DNA from: Anaspis maculata
Lineage: Eukaryota > Arthropoda > Insecta > Coleoptera > Scraptiidae
Assembly (NCBI GenBank): GCA_949128115.1
Contig: OX421961.1
Location: forward strand, 120,221,050 to 120,285,049
Length of the DNA: 64,000 bases
Reading direction: 5' to 3'
This document shows, in pieces, positions 46,546-58,141 of this stretch. The position numbers and the translations under genes are program-made. Below the pieces are notes generated by a model that searched no databases, was not told where the DNA came from, and saw only the letters and a list, made by a program, of their open reading frames with translations. Numbering within the stretch: the stretch's first letter is position 1; every line of letters starts with the position of its first letter.

Positions 46546-48085
46546 CTTAAGAAGTGCTGGTAGAAGGCATCATCTGTTGGTGGTAATTCAGAGGACGGCT
46601 TGTTTGACTCTTTAGCCATTTTAAGCCGCAAATGATTGAGAGTCGTGACGGTCGCGTCTTTGTTCCTATACAGTAACAGCACATATTGTGTTGCAACTTC
46701 CAGAGCTTGTTCCTTGGGTAGAATAGGCAATTTTGAGAGATTTTGAAACGCCTCAATATTCTTTTTCAGAATATCAAATGCCGTTCTCTTCCCGATTTTA
46801 TACAGCGCGCTTGTGGTATCACATCCCGTTAAGCAATGCATCGATAGAAGACATGTTCCGATTGCTGTCCCCAAACTTTGTGCGGTTGTATGTATCGATA
46901 CGAAACGCTTATTCGTACCATGTCCGAGTTGCATATACAAAGCAGTTCTACATAGGTCAGGCCGAGACAAATAGAAGTGTATTAGCAGAATCAGAACATC
47001 AGTGTCCACTGATTTGACCATTATCCGCTGGCAAAAGTTTGCTTCGTACACAGCATGCAAGATCAAACGAGTATCAGCTTCTTCTTGATTGCTGCATAGA
47101 TCATTTAATGTGCGAACTGCTTTGTCTTTCTTCATCTCTACTACCGCTTCAGGGTTTTCAAATCCTCCGGCGACGATCAACGTTTCATCTTTTGTGAGAT
47201 ATTCACTGCCGTTGTAAACGATGTAGGTTGTAAGGAAGTTTAACAAGGACTGTTTATTTTTTAAGGATTTCAGGAAGTCACGAAACTTGTGCACTTTCCT
47301 ACCACCAGTAACATTGAATACAACGGCATTACTTTCACCACGTCTTCTTCTTTCAGCTGCTTTAACCGAATGAGATTTGTAAGTGTCAAAAACCACTGTA
47401 ATTCGTACAGCCTGGCATTTTCGTCCGGAAATCAGAATAGTTTCCAGAAACACTTTCGCCAAGTCATTGAATGTAACGAATCTCTTCTCATTCAACTCTT
47501 GAATGGTCACCATGCCGTCAATTATGAAAGATTGCACTGAAGGGCAATCACTTTGAGAGTTTGACGCGTCTTCTAATTTCTTGGCCAAGTCCGATTTTGC
47601 GGTTTTCCGCATGGCGCCGTCTTCATGGAACAATGATGATGGGACCAGCGTCAGTTCATGGGACAATATCCTGGTCAAGTCTATTTCGTGTACTTGTGCA
47701 GCACATAATATTCTGCGGAACATTAATTGGGAACCAACAACGGAATTTCCCGTTGTGACTTTGGCTTTGACTTTGTTTTCCTTGAATGTTGATACTTGGT
47801 TTCTCTTATGAGGTTTCCAAAAGCTTGAATCGCCATTTCCTTTCCATATTGAGCTTGTGCTCGTTTGTACCTCATCAATGAAAGTACTTAAGCTCTTTTC
47901 GGTATCCTCACTGACTTCTCTTCCGGTACAAATATTAATCAGGGAAGAGGGAACTTTGCTCAAGTCGAACGGATTATACCAATCATTTTCAATTGTTTGA
48001 ACCATTTTCAAGACAAAGATTTCATTCTGTTTTTGCATAGCATATCCCTCCTTTCTTTGTCGATTCTCCAGTCTAGATGCGGCTC
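46546..48085 (-). CDS. XPG-like/CXC gene, large exon: nuclease-like domain
   Basis: About 513 codons, from GAGCC after an acceptor (TTAG at 48086-48089) to TTAAG before a donor (GTTGAA at 46545). The order of features is: a variable N-terminal part, a VVFDTYKSHSVKAAERRRR motif, then QEEADTRLILHA, SVDTDVLILLIHFYLS and TGCDTTSALYKIGKRTA. The last three, acidic residues with VDTDVL and a G-KRTA helix, resemble the XPG-I and helix-hairpin-helix parts of XPG/FEN-type nucleases. The resemblance is inferred by eye; a profile search would decide. It is undamaged. Confidence 0.8.
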
Positions 48086-48146
48086 CTAATATGAACAATA
48101 ATTGGTTATTCAAATGATAATATCATCAAATTCAACATGTGATTAC
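48086..48146 (-). other. 61-bp GT-AG intron of the XPG-like/CXC gene
   Basis: Minus strand: GTAATCACATG at the 5' end and CATATTAG at the 3' end, with T-rich sequence and a TTTGAATAACC-like branch region. Removing it joins ...QNFLG to AASRLEN in frame, while reading through meets a stop. Confidence 0.7.
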
Positions 48147-48559
48147 CCAAGAAATTTTGAGAATATTCTCCCATTGTGTGCCTGGTCACGATCCAGCGGA
48201 GGAGAGCGGATGGTTTTTGTGAGAATCCAATGACTCCTGAGTGACTCTTACACTCTCTGTTGATGGATTGTTCTAATGCCATGTCTGATGCCACGCAGTT
48301 GAACTTTTTTTCGTTGGTCTTCTTTACGACGAAATTCCCTTCTGCCAAGAAATCATACATGTATGGAATTTGTTGCTTCAGCTCCTCCATGTCACTCAAA
48401 TATACTGGCACCCATTTCGAATACAGGTTACGTCCAGCAGCCGACAGATAAGGTAATACATCATGAACCGCGGATAAATGGGAGTTAAAGTCACCATCTC
48501 TTTCTGCACGCAACATCCTCCAAAGCAGATCTATTGCTTCAAGAAAGAAGTGCCAGTAT
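48147..48559 (-). CDS. XPG-like/CXC gene, middle coding segment (downstream of the foldback)
   Basis: From YWHFFLEAIDLLWRMLRAER through LPYLSAAGRNLY.KW.PVYLSDM to TRHTMGEYSQNF, about 137 codons, ending at the donor at 48146. The 5' side is cut by the foldback at 48563-52539. The segment is undamaged apart from that. Its content (LRAERDG, AAGRNLYSKW) is shared with a family of roughly 1,100-residue uncharacterised animal proteins that I recognise only by pattern. Confidence 0.75.
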
Positions 48560-48562
48560 TTG

Positions 48563-51500
48563 TAGCCCAGTCATCCTAGCTCATTTCAGGGCTTGAGGTC
48601 GGAATCTCTCCCATAAAGCTGGATTTTTGCATACATGTCCAGAAAACAGCTCTCTTTCTATTAGTGATGAAAAAAATTTCTGAGACCCGGAGCGTTTTCC
48701 GCCATTTTGAAAAATCTGTCAATTTTTTCAGTTTTTCTTGAATAACCCTGTGAATATTCAACTTATTGGCATGAAAGTTTTTGCAGTGGTTAGAGCTTGA
48801 GATTCTGCAACCAATGTTGCCAAAAATATTTTTTTAGATTCCATGGTTTCTGAGAAATGTCAAATGAGTTAAGCGACTTTATTCACTTTCATCATTTCAT
48901 TTGACCAATTGAAAAAAAATTATCGGGCTTTCAACAGATCTGCCCTTTTTTGCATTCGAGTACACATAAAATAAGCTTCCAAAAAATATTCATATGTCGG
49001 TCGGTCTGCAGGTCTAACGGTCAGTCTGGTGGTCGGTCTGTTGAATTTTGTGCCCAGATTTATTCCCAAGCCGTTGAACCGATCCCGACCAAATTTGGTA
49101 GATTCGTAAGTGACAAGGTTTCAACGACAAAAACCAAATGTCATCTTGATCTGTCACTTGGAAGTGTCACTACAAAAGAATGACAGAAGGTCTATCTCAC
49201 CGAATGCAACTTGTGACACATCATTTTAAAGCCCTCAAAAAGAAGCATACAAAATGGTCAGTGAGAACCTTCAATGTTGCGTCTGTCAAAAAATCACAAG
49301 CTGTCAAACTTTAAATTTTAACTTTTCATAAATCTTGAAGTACGGAACAGAATTGAACCAAACTTTGTTCCCAACAAGAGTGCCTCGCAATTATTTGATG
49401 GATCATAAAATGTACCGGCAGCAGACAGGGATGCAACCTGAAGAAAAAAAATTGCCTAGTCATCTGAGCCTGTAATGTACCTACTTGAAATAGTAAAAAA
49501 ATCATCCTTCGCTTGGAGAAAGTAGTTCTCAAACGATTTTTTTGCTATATAGTTAGCTCTTCCCCACCTCTTCAACATGGTAAAAGCAGACATCCCTGTG
49601 ACGTGTAGTATTTAGTATACAGGGTGAACATTGAAAAATGAATATTTAAAAATGTTTTTTCCGTTGAAATAATCCTCGAGAAAAACAGTCTTTCATCATT
49701 AAGCAACTTTATAGTCTCCTGCTGAACATGTGAAAAATGTACCACTCCATAGCCGCTGGTATTCCACGTACAGGGTGCAATCGATTTTTTCCAATATTTC
49801 TATCGTTATCGAATAAATCAAAACAAAAACCATTTCCAGCTCTGTTACAAGCCTATAATCTCTTATTCAATATACAAAAATGTCAGATTTCTGAAACTGC
49901 AGAAACACAACATACAGGGTGAGACAAAAAATTGATTTCACCCTGGTACGTAGAATACCAGCGGCTATAGAGGGGTACATTTCTCATATGTTCGATAGGG
50001 GATCATAAGGTTGCTGACCAATGAATGACTGTCTTTTTCGAGAATTATTTGACCTTGAATAAAAAAGTTAAAAGATTTATTTTATTATTTTCACCCTGTA
50101 TACCTACTAAAGTAGACGCGTCACAGGGATGTATGCTTTTGACATGTTAAACAGGTAGGTATAAGCTAACCATATAGCAGCAAACCGTTTGAACTAGTCA
50201 TCTGAGCCTAGCTGTGAAACAGAAATTTCTAAATCGCACTTGGATCGAGCTCAACATCTGTACATATCGTCCGTCATCTCATCTCACGTAGTTTCGTAAC
50301 TGATTTTTGATATTTTTTGCATGTCCTTTTTATATCATTTTCGATACACATTTGTAAGATAATATCGCCAGTTTTGCATGAAGAATTTTCAGAAGAGGAC
50401 ATGAGAAAAAATACCAAAACTCAGTTACAACACTACGTGAGATGACGAAAGATATGTGTGGAGAAGACCTCTCACTATAAACATCTAGGGCCCGAAGGAT
50501 ACAACACCATTTCCAAGACAAGAGCCATCTTTTCACAGTTGCTTGTAGTTACATTTCCATCGAGAATTCTGTCTACATACCTACAGTTTTCAGGAGATTT
50601 GCGACAAAAGACTTTATGAGGCAGGGGCCTCGGTCATTGGGATATATTGAATACCATGGGGTGTAGTTTTCCAGCCCTAATCCAGAAACTTGTTCTTCAC
50701 ATCACGTCCAAAGATTATCACGTCCATCACGCCATGTTTGTACTTGATGGTACACTTGAAAAGAATGCTGTGTGTTTAAGGGTTAGAGAGTAGTCAAGTC
50801 CACTTTCTCGCATGTATTGAGAAATGTATTTATTTTTGCTTCTGCATGTCACCTTGGATATGAACTTTTTATGGTTATTATTTGCCGTCAAAAAAAACTG
50901 CAAAAAAGGATTTTTTCCTCGCTTTTTTCTATCTGGAAGCCGTTTGTACGCCAGAAATGATTGTAGATTTATTGATTGTAAAGTCAATCCTCAGCCGTAC
51001 TTCTTATACGTTCCCTTATTCACTGATAAAGCTTCTAGTCTTATATTTTTTGTATAAGTAGATATATACTTACTTGCAGTATATAGTCTATACTTTATAG
51101 ACTTTATAGTCTCCTATTGAACATGTGAGAAATGTACCCCTCTATAGCCGCTGGTATTCTACGTACAGGGTGAAATCAATTTTTTGTTTCACCCTGTATG
51201 TTGTTTTTTGCAGTTTGAGGAATCTGACATTTTTGTATCTTGACCGAGAGACTAATGGCTTGTAATAGAGCTGGAAGTGGTTTTTGTCTTGATTTATTTG
51301 ATAAAGATAGAAAATATTGGAAAAAATCGATTGCACCCTGTACGTAGAATACCAGCGGCTATGGAGTGGTACATTTTTCACATGTTCAACAGGACACTAT
51401 AAAGTTGCTAAATAATGAAAGCCTGTTTTTCTCGAGGATTATTTCAACGGAATAAACATTTTTAAATATTTATTTTTCAATCTTCACCCTGTATACTAAA

Positions 51501-52539
51501 TAGTACACGTCACAGGGCTGTCTGCTTTTACCATGTTGAAGAGGTGGGGAAGAGCTAACCATATAGCAAGAAAACCGTTTGAGAACTACTTTCTTCAAGC
51601 AAGAGATGAGTTTTTGACTATTTCAAGTAGGTACACTACAGGCTCGGATGACTAAGCAATTTTTTTTTTCTCAGGTTGCATCCCTGTCTGCTGCCGGTAC
51701 ATTTCATGATCCATCAAATTATTGTGAGGCACTATTGTTGGGGACAAAATTTGGTTCAATTCCGTTCCGTACTGCAAGAGTTATGACAAGTTGAAATTTA
51801 AAGTTTGACAGCTTGTGATTTTTTGACAGACGCAACATTGTAGGTTCTCATTGGCTATTTTGTATGCATTTTTCCGAGGGCTTTAAAATGATGTATCACA
51901 AGTTGCATTCGGTGAGATAGACCTTCTGTCATTTTTTTGTAGTGACATTTCCAAGTGACAGATCAGGATGACAATTGGATTTTGTCGTTCAAAACTTGTC
52001 ACTTATGAATCTACCAAATTTGGTCGGGATTGGTTCAACAGCTTGAGAATAAATCTGAGCACAAAATTCAACAGACCGACCACCAGACTGACCGTTAGAC
52101 CTGTAGACCGACCGATATATGAATATTTTTTGGAAGTCTTTTTTATGTATACTCGAATGCAAAAGAGTGCAGATCTGTTGAAAATACGATAATTTTTTTT
52201 CAATTGGTCAAATGTAATGATGAAAGTGAATAAAGTGGCTTAACTCATTTGACATTTCTCAGAAACCATAGATCCTAAAAAAATATTTTTAGCAACATTG
52301 GATGAAAAATTTCAAGCTCTAATCACTGCAAAAACTTTCATGCCAATAAGTTGAATATTCACAGAGTTATTCAAGAAAAACTGAAAAAATTGACAGTTTT
52401 TTCAAAATGGCGGAAAACGCTCCGGGTCTCAGAATTTTTTTTTATCACTAATAGAAAGAGAGCTGTTTTCTGGACATGTATGCAAAAATCCAGCTTTATG
52501 GGAGAGATTCCGACCTCGAATGCTAGGATGACTGGGCTA
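48563..52539. mobile_element. 4-kb foldback inside the gene, TAG...CTA ends, 3-bp duplication
   Basis: Ends TAGCCCAGTCATCCTAG and its inverse. TTG is at 48560-48562 and 52540-52542. Long inverted arms (to about 50100, and from about 51105) share many blocks, such as CCATAAAGCTGGATTTTTGC and GCCGCTGGTATTC. Several TACAGGGTGAA-like words lie in the arms (49617, 49768, 49914). A smaller palindrome is at 50240-50470. Excision with one TTG restores the frame of the surrounding gene. No protein of its own is evident; the long minus-strand frame at 52371-52538 is a run-in from the host gene. Confidence 0.9.
50240..50470. repeat. Inner palindrome in the foldback loop
   Basis: GTCATCTCATCTCACGTAGT on the left is mirrored by CTACGTGAGATGACG on the right, with further pairing of the flanks. 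Confidence 0.65.
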
Positions 52540-52542
52540 TTG

Positions 52543-53612
52543 AACGTAGTAGATGAACTGCAGCCTGAATTGATGAATTCTGCTATGATTCGATCATAGT
52601 CTTCCATTCTTGTAATAAGTATTTCAAGGCTATTCCCGTCCACTTTGTATTTTTGCATGGTGAAAATAACTGAGTTCATGAGGTGTTGCAGTTCATCGGG
52701 TATAAAATTTTGGCTCTTGGTTTCTTCGTACCATTTGACAAGACTACCCAAAAATAGTCGGGACATAGCATCAGCTGCTTGTGTTAGACCACGGATAGCT
52801 CGCGAGTATTGTTTTCCTTCCAGCATAAGTCTGCAGGAGTTTTCTGCAAAAATGTTAGTCTCGACCAGTACGGAAGTAAGACCTCCTTCACCAAAAATAT
52901 ATCCAATACTAGCAATAAATGCCATAGTGAGATGCATCCCTCCAAGTTGCAAAGTGACTTTACCGGCCAACTCTGGAGGATCATTCCAGAGAATTTCACG
53001 TGCTTTTGAGTAGATTGCCAAATCGGCAGTTATGACGATATGGGCTTGATCGAGCTTCTTTGCCAACTGCACTAGTCGGACCACTGCAGTATATATAGTG
53101 TCAAATTCTGTCGGGGGAGCATTTAGAAAAGGAAGGTATGATATAGTCGAAATTGGTATGTTATTTTCCGACAAGATGTTGTGAAAATCGGTCCATCCCA
53201 AGAAAAAGTCATTTTCCTTGAAAAATCGTAACATTCGCCAAAGCTGGTTGAGTTTTTTGGAGTGATCATACTTTTCACGATTCATAGTTGGAGATTCAAA
53301 CTTTTTTGGTTCTGGACGTACCTTGGGCTTATCATACTTCAAGATCTGTTGAAAACGTAAGTCAGCTTCTTCGTTGGTCAAGGCATATTTTCCTCCTTTG
53401 ATTATATCACCAAGCGATTGCACAGACTTTGCTTTTTGGAACACCACCATGGCCATTGAATGTGTCGTGCGTTTGCCGTCAATAGTTTCTTCATTGAGAT
53501 CGAAGTTATCTATACTTGCATGGATGTAATTTTTCTTTGCTGCATCGATTTTTTCTATGTTTTGTGGTACATATATGTCAATAATTCCATATGGCAGAGT
53601 TCCCAGTCTTGT
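52543..53612 (-). CDS. XPG-like/CXC gene, N-terminal coding segment
   Basis: About 356 codons on the minus strand from just after a TGA at 53613-53615, where a TTGAACAAG acceptor-like sequence suggests an upstream intron. It opens with PYGIIDIYVPQN and has the motif DNFDLNEETIDGKRTTHSM, followed by AMVVFQ. Later recognisable stretches are IVITADLAIYSKAREILW, HLTMAFIASIGYIFG and ILITRMEDYDRIIAEFINSG. It runs to SSSTTF at the foldback. Start codons inside (53456) are probably not the real start because the family-like motif extends upstream. The true N terminus is not found in the window. Confidence 0.75.
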
Positions 53613-53681
53613 TCAAAGTACTTTGAAGAGTAAGTTCACCAAATTTGGTGCTTGTATCACAATTTGCAAAGTAGAAACATA

Positions 53682-54542
53682 AACTGCTGGACAACGAAGT
53701 TGTCGGTATCGGAAAAATGGTTCGACTTTGAAGACCAATAACTTCCGATTGCCGAATGCGATTTCCGTTTTGTTTATTGTGTTGATTAGCCTAAGGCTTC
53801 CGTGACCTACCGTGTAAAAGTGAATGTTGAGAAACTTCATGTAAAATTTCTACAGGGTGATACATAAAATGGTGTGGTGTCTCACCTCGAAATGTTTTTG
53901 AAATTATCCGGGTTGGAAGTCTAACATCAAAGATATAAATTTTTATTTTGAATGTTACAGATATGCCTTGTTGGCACGCGAGATTAAGTCACTTTTGATA
54001 AATGGATTTTGACATTTAGCACGATTGTTTGTACAACAGTCCAGGACAATTTCATTCTCAACACAACCCGAATATTTGTTGTGGGGCCAAGCAGGGTGCA
54101 CTTTTTCAAGTGGTTGTCCCCGCCTGTTTTTCGTACTTGTATTTCGTCAGAATTTCATCGGAATTTTAGATAGTCTCGTAAATCTGCAACATACAAAATA
54201 AAAAACTATATCTTCAATGTTAGACTTCCAATCTGGAAAATTCCAAAACCGTTTCGTGATAAGACACCACTCTTCATAATTTTTGTATTAGAAAATTAAA
54301 AAAATATATTTTTTAAAAATGGGGGTACGATGAAGTCGTTGCAATTTTGCACCATTTTACGTATCACCCTGTAGAAAATTTACATGAAGTTTCTTAACAT
54401 TCACTATTATAGGATGGGTTACGGAAAAATTGAGCTAGTTAACGCAACGAACAAAATGGAAATCGCAACCGGCAATCGCGAGATATTGACTTCCAAAGTC
54501 GGACCATTTTTCCGATACCGACAACTTCGTTGTACAGCAGTT
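53682..54542. mobile_element. Foldback, TA-flanked
   Basis: Arms start AACTGCTGGACAACGAAG and end in the inverse (CTTCGTTGTACAGCAGTT), pairing over most of 430 bp. TA is at 53680-53681 and 54543-54544. TACAGGGTGATAC is at 53851 and its inverse is near 54363. It lies 70 bp upstream of the N-terminal gene segment, where it may cut off an upstream exon. Confidence 0.75.
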
Positions 54543-54544
54543 TA

Positions 54545-55118
54545 TTTTGACCCTTAGCTCCCGCACTATTTGGTCATGAAGTATACACTGCTACTGATTG
54601 CAATGTGTGTATATTGCAGTATATTGGGTTGCCTATACTCGTCGATTGTAAAATTCAGATTTCTTTTCAAGAGTCGTACGCATGGCGCATGACTCATGAG
54701 GAAAATCAAAAATAATGTGCGTACTGCGAGTGGTTGGTGTATTGCGTATTATTGATAATTTCTGAAAAATGCAGAAGTGATCATGGCCGGCAATCGATGG
54801 CAGAGCTTAGGAGCACGGCAAATGTGGAGCGTTTAAAGTGGGCGATAATCCCATGTAAGGGTTTTGTTTTTCATATGTATACCCATTTGTTTGTGATGGA
54901 AAATCATTTTATAACGCAATTTGCGGATTCAGTCAAGGGTACGAAACCGTTGGAAAGAACAACAAAGCGTCGTGCAAGCTTATTTTGAATAACAATAATG
55001 GGAAAAGAATTTGAGTGTTTTTGTGGGAGGAGGTTGCAAAGAGATGTGAGACTAAGATCACAAATTTTCAGGAGGATGCGAGGAAAAGTTGGAATAATTA
55101 TTATAAGATAGTCCGTAT
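54545..55118. other. Gene-free stretch
   Basis: Contains an 84-codon plus-strand frame (54734-54988) that resembles nothing I know. No end of the gene-bearing element is seen here. Confidence 0.35.
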
Positions 55119-55315
55119 AATGGCGGCTTTACAGAACTTCGTATGTCGCCGGCGACAGTCCCCCACTCCACTGTAGTTGAATAATTTGAATGACACGATG
55201 ACAGAAACTCGTGTCGCGGCAATTATGGAGGAAGGTAGGGGAGTACAGGCAGATCGAATCCTATTGGCCAGCGACACTGTCGCCGGCGACATACGAAGGT
55301 CTGTAAAGCCGCCAT
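55119..55315. mobile_element. Small TIR element
   Basis: ATGGCGGCTTTACAGAAC on the left and its inverse on the right continue into CTTCGTATGTCGCCGGCGAC on both arms. About 195 bp. The target duplication is unclear. Confidence 0.65.
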
Positions 55316-56239
55316 GATTCTCATTTTTCAGATTATGCATATTTGCACCTGCACCTTCCCCTCGATCATACTTAGGTACTTTCGAAAAGACGACAAGACG
55401 TTGTTCCGTTTGAGCTATATAGTCCGGATGCTAGTTGCATAAAATGGAATGAACCTTGCATTTTTTGATGAGAAGATGCTACTTGGTGGAAATGTTCTTT
55501 GCATCATACTCTTCCGATCCAGAAAGGTAGCCATCAGCGCCATCCATGCCAGCAGCGTATACAGGGTGAAACAGAAAAAAAAAGTTGGAAAATTATATTT
55601 AAATAACCTTAACATGTGGAGACGTGTAATTTACCACATACATCAACTGTTTTATGCTCATGAAGTCACAGCAAACCGTTTGTGAACAACTTGAACCGTC
55701 TTCGAAATGTAGGGGAAAAACAGAAAAAAAAACAAAAACACTCTTTTTTCCATAAATAAACGATTCTTAGAGATATTGACACAATACTTGGTATTTCTAC
55801 AAAAAGTAGTGTTAGAAATGATATAAGCTGAGTAGCCAATTCCTAAGCCAACTATTTCCAGAAATACGATTGTCAACTTTTTTTTCCTCTTGATCACCAT
55901 CTTGAATCTGCCCTGTAAGGCATCGTTGGAAAAGTGATTGGTTATCATAATAATGGTAATATGTAATCATTGCATCGTAAGATCAACCTCCTCATCGTAA
56001 TTTAGTGACCTCTTCGGCGGGAAAGAATTGCCATTCACGTAGTTTCTGGCTCTTCAAAGTTTTAGTGCCCATGATGGCATTTGCAACATCTGGAATGATA
56101 AAATATGTTACGCATTAAGAACCTTGATGTACTTTGAGGTAGCCTACCAAGTTTTGCAATCATCAATCGGAAGGTTTGTTCTCAAAAGCTGTTCGAACAA
56201 AATTTGTTGAATTTTTTTATGGAAAATGCAAAATATTGG

Positions 56240-56810
56240 ATCTTTCACCCTTATTTGATCCCTCGTTGAGGAAAGCCTGAGATCGAAGGTCTTCAAAATT
56301 TCCATGCTAATGGTTCACTGAGAACTGCTCTTCAATGTGTAGTTGTCAAAATCTGCATAGTTGCGTTCAGATTCCAGACAGAGAGCGACAAAGAAGTTCA
56401 TGCAGTGAAAAAAGACACAACTTTCAATGCAACGGAGAAATCCCGGAAATGTCCCTTTTAGATAGGCTTCCCGCAATACACAGGTTCTGTAAGACTCTCA
56501 AGCGTGGGTGAAAGGCTTGACACATTACTAACTTTAGGCTCTAACAGTGTACCAAATTGCACATTTATGTTATGAAAAGCAAGGTCTCCAGACAGCTTTC
56601 AGTCTAGCCATAGACTTGTTTTTTTTTTCGACTGTAATTTATGTCTTTTTTCACTGCATCAACTTCTTTGTCGCTCTCTGTCTGGAATCTGAACGCAACT
56701 ATGCAATTTTTGACAACGTAACATTGAAGAGCACTTCCCACTGAACCATTATCATTAAAAACTCGGAGACTTTTGGTTTCAAGCTATCCTCAGTGAGGGA
56801 TCAAGTCTGT
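56240..56810. mobile_element. Nested TIR element in the left arm
   Basis: TTGATCCCTCGTTGAGGA near the left and the inverse TCCTCAGTGAGGGATCAAG near the right bound it. The mirror arm on the right side of the big foldback (near 60230-60265) runs straight across this point, showing it inserted later. AGACAGAGAGCGACAAAGAA pairs internally with its inverse. Confidence 0.65.
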
Positions 56811-57669
56811 GGCTAGGAGGCAAAAGGGCATAACTCTGATTTAGCAACTTTTCAGGAGAAGCAAATAACTGGAAAAAATACATAAATGATTGTAGACAAC
56901 GCAATATTGGATGGAACACTTCAATTTTTTGCAGGAAGTTACAACTGATTATCATCATCCATACTTACTGGTTTTGGGCCTTTTGATTGTTTCTGGTTTG
57001 GAAGAAAACTGGTTTTCCGGAAAGGTTATGGAGTTATTCCAAATTTTGTGAAATCAGCGAACCGCCAAAAGGGTATAACTCGACATATTAGGAGAATGAA
57101 CAAACATTCAGATCAGCAAAAGCTGATATGTCGAGTTATGTCTTTTTGCCTAACCTACTAGCTGCATAAAATTTTAATTAATTTTGACATATCTCGAGTT
57201 ATTCTGCTGAAAAGGGACCGTTTTTTTCGATACCTACATGCAATAAGGGATAAAAAATTGCGCATTGCAATTTTATCCTTATGTAAATAAATCTTCATTA
57301 CCGGGCATGCCTCGCAACGGAATACACTTTTTCACTGTTAAAAAGTATCATTGATTCTAATTCAAATTCTCAAATTGTTTAGCACTCTTCAGCTGCTTCG
57401 AAGAAAAAATGATTAGGCAACTGAAATTTTCCAAGAATATTTCGAAAAATTTCAATTTCAAACAGTCAAAGCTAATCAGATGGTCAAACCAAGTCACCAT
57501 TTCAATTCTGGTGTTCTAACTAAACAAAAATAAAATTGGACCAACATCAACACCAAAATTGGAATGATGACTTTGGATGGTTTGATCATCTAGAGGGTGT
57601 CCTAGCTAAAACAACCCAGCCCGATTTAAACAGAAAATATCAAGGCAATAAAAAAATCAATTGGGGGGA

Positions 57670-58141
57670 AGCCTGACCTTTTAGCTTTCTTTCCAGGGGC
57701 GCCTATGCTTGTAGGTGCTCTAGTTCACAAGAAAATGCAATTTTAATCGGGCGAGTCACAAGAATGCAGAAATTCAAGACCGACGAAACAAAATACTTCA
57801 GATGAAAAACAATCCTCTTGCTCTGGGCTCTCCATTGATGGCATTGATGTGTCGCAGATTTCTGTACTCTGTACCTGGTCCTGTGTGTGATCAGTGACGT
57901 CATGGGTTCCAATCATTGTATTTGCTGGACTGTAAGACAAAATATCTTTCTTAGTGGACCAGGTACAGATCAGCGACACATCAACGGAAAGCTCAGAGAG
58001 AAAAGATTTTTTTTTCATCTGAAGCATTTTGCTTTGTCGGTCATGAATTTTCGAATTCTTGTGACCCGCCCGATTAAAATTGCATTTTCTTGGAAACTCA
58101 AGTACCTACAGGCATCCGGCGCCCCCTCAAAAGAAAGCTAG
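57670..58141. repeat. Central palindrome of the large foldback
   Basis: AAGAAAATGCAATTTTAATC and the inverse GATTAAAATTGCATTTTCTT, with CTTTC.TT.CAGGGGCGCC at the outer edges, pair around a turn near 57910. Confidence 0.7.

Larger units (their letters stand above)
45324..53612. mobile_element. Copy 2 of the gene-bearing DNA element, longest copy
   Basis: The outer end TAGTGGAGCGAAATCGG follows TAT (the inverse of the ATA duplication) at 45321-45323. It holds the terminal 0.85 kb, then the XPG-like/CXC gene on the minus strand up to 53612, and is interrupted by a foldback at 48563-52539. An AATAAA signal for the gene lies at 46077-46082 (minus strand), about 100 bp past the stop. The far end of the element is not identified. 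An opposite TAGTGG end was not found before 55.4 kb. Confidence 0.75.
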
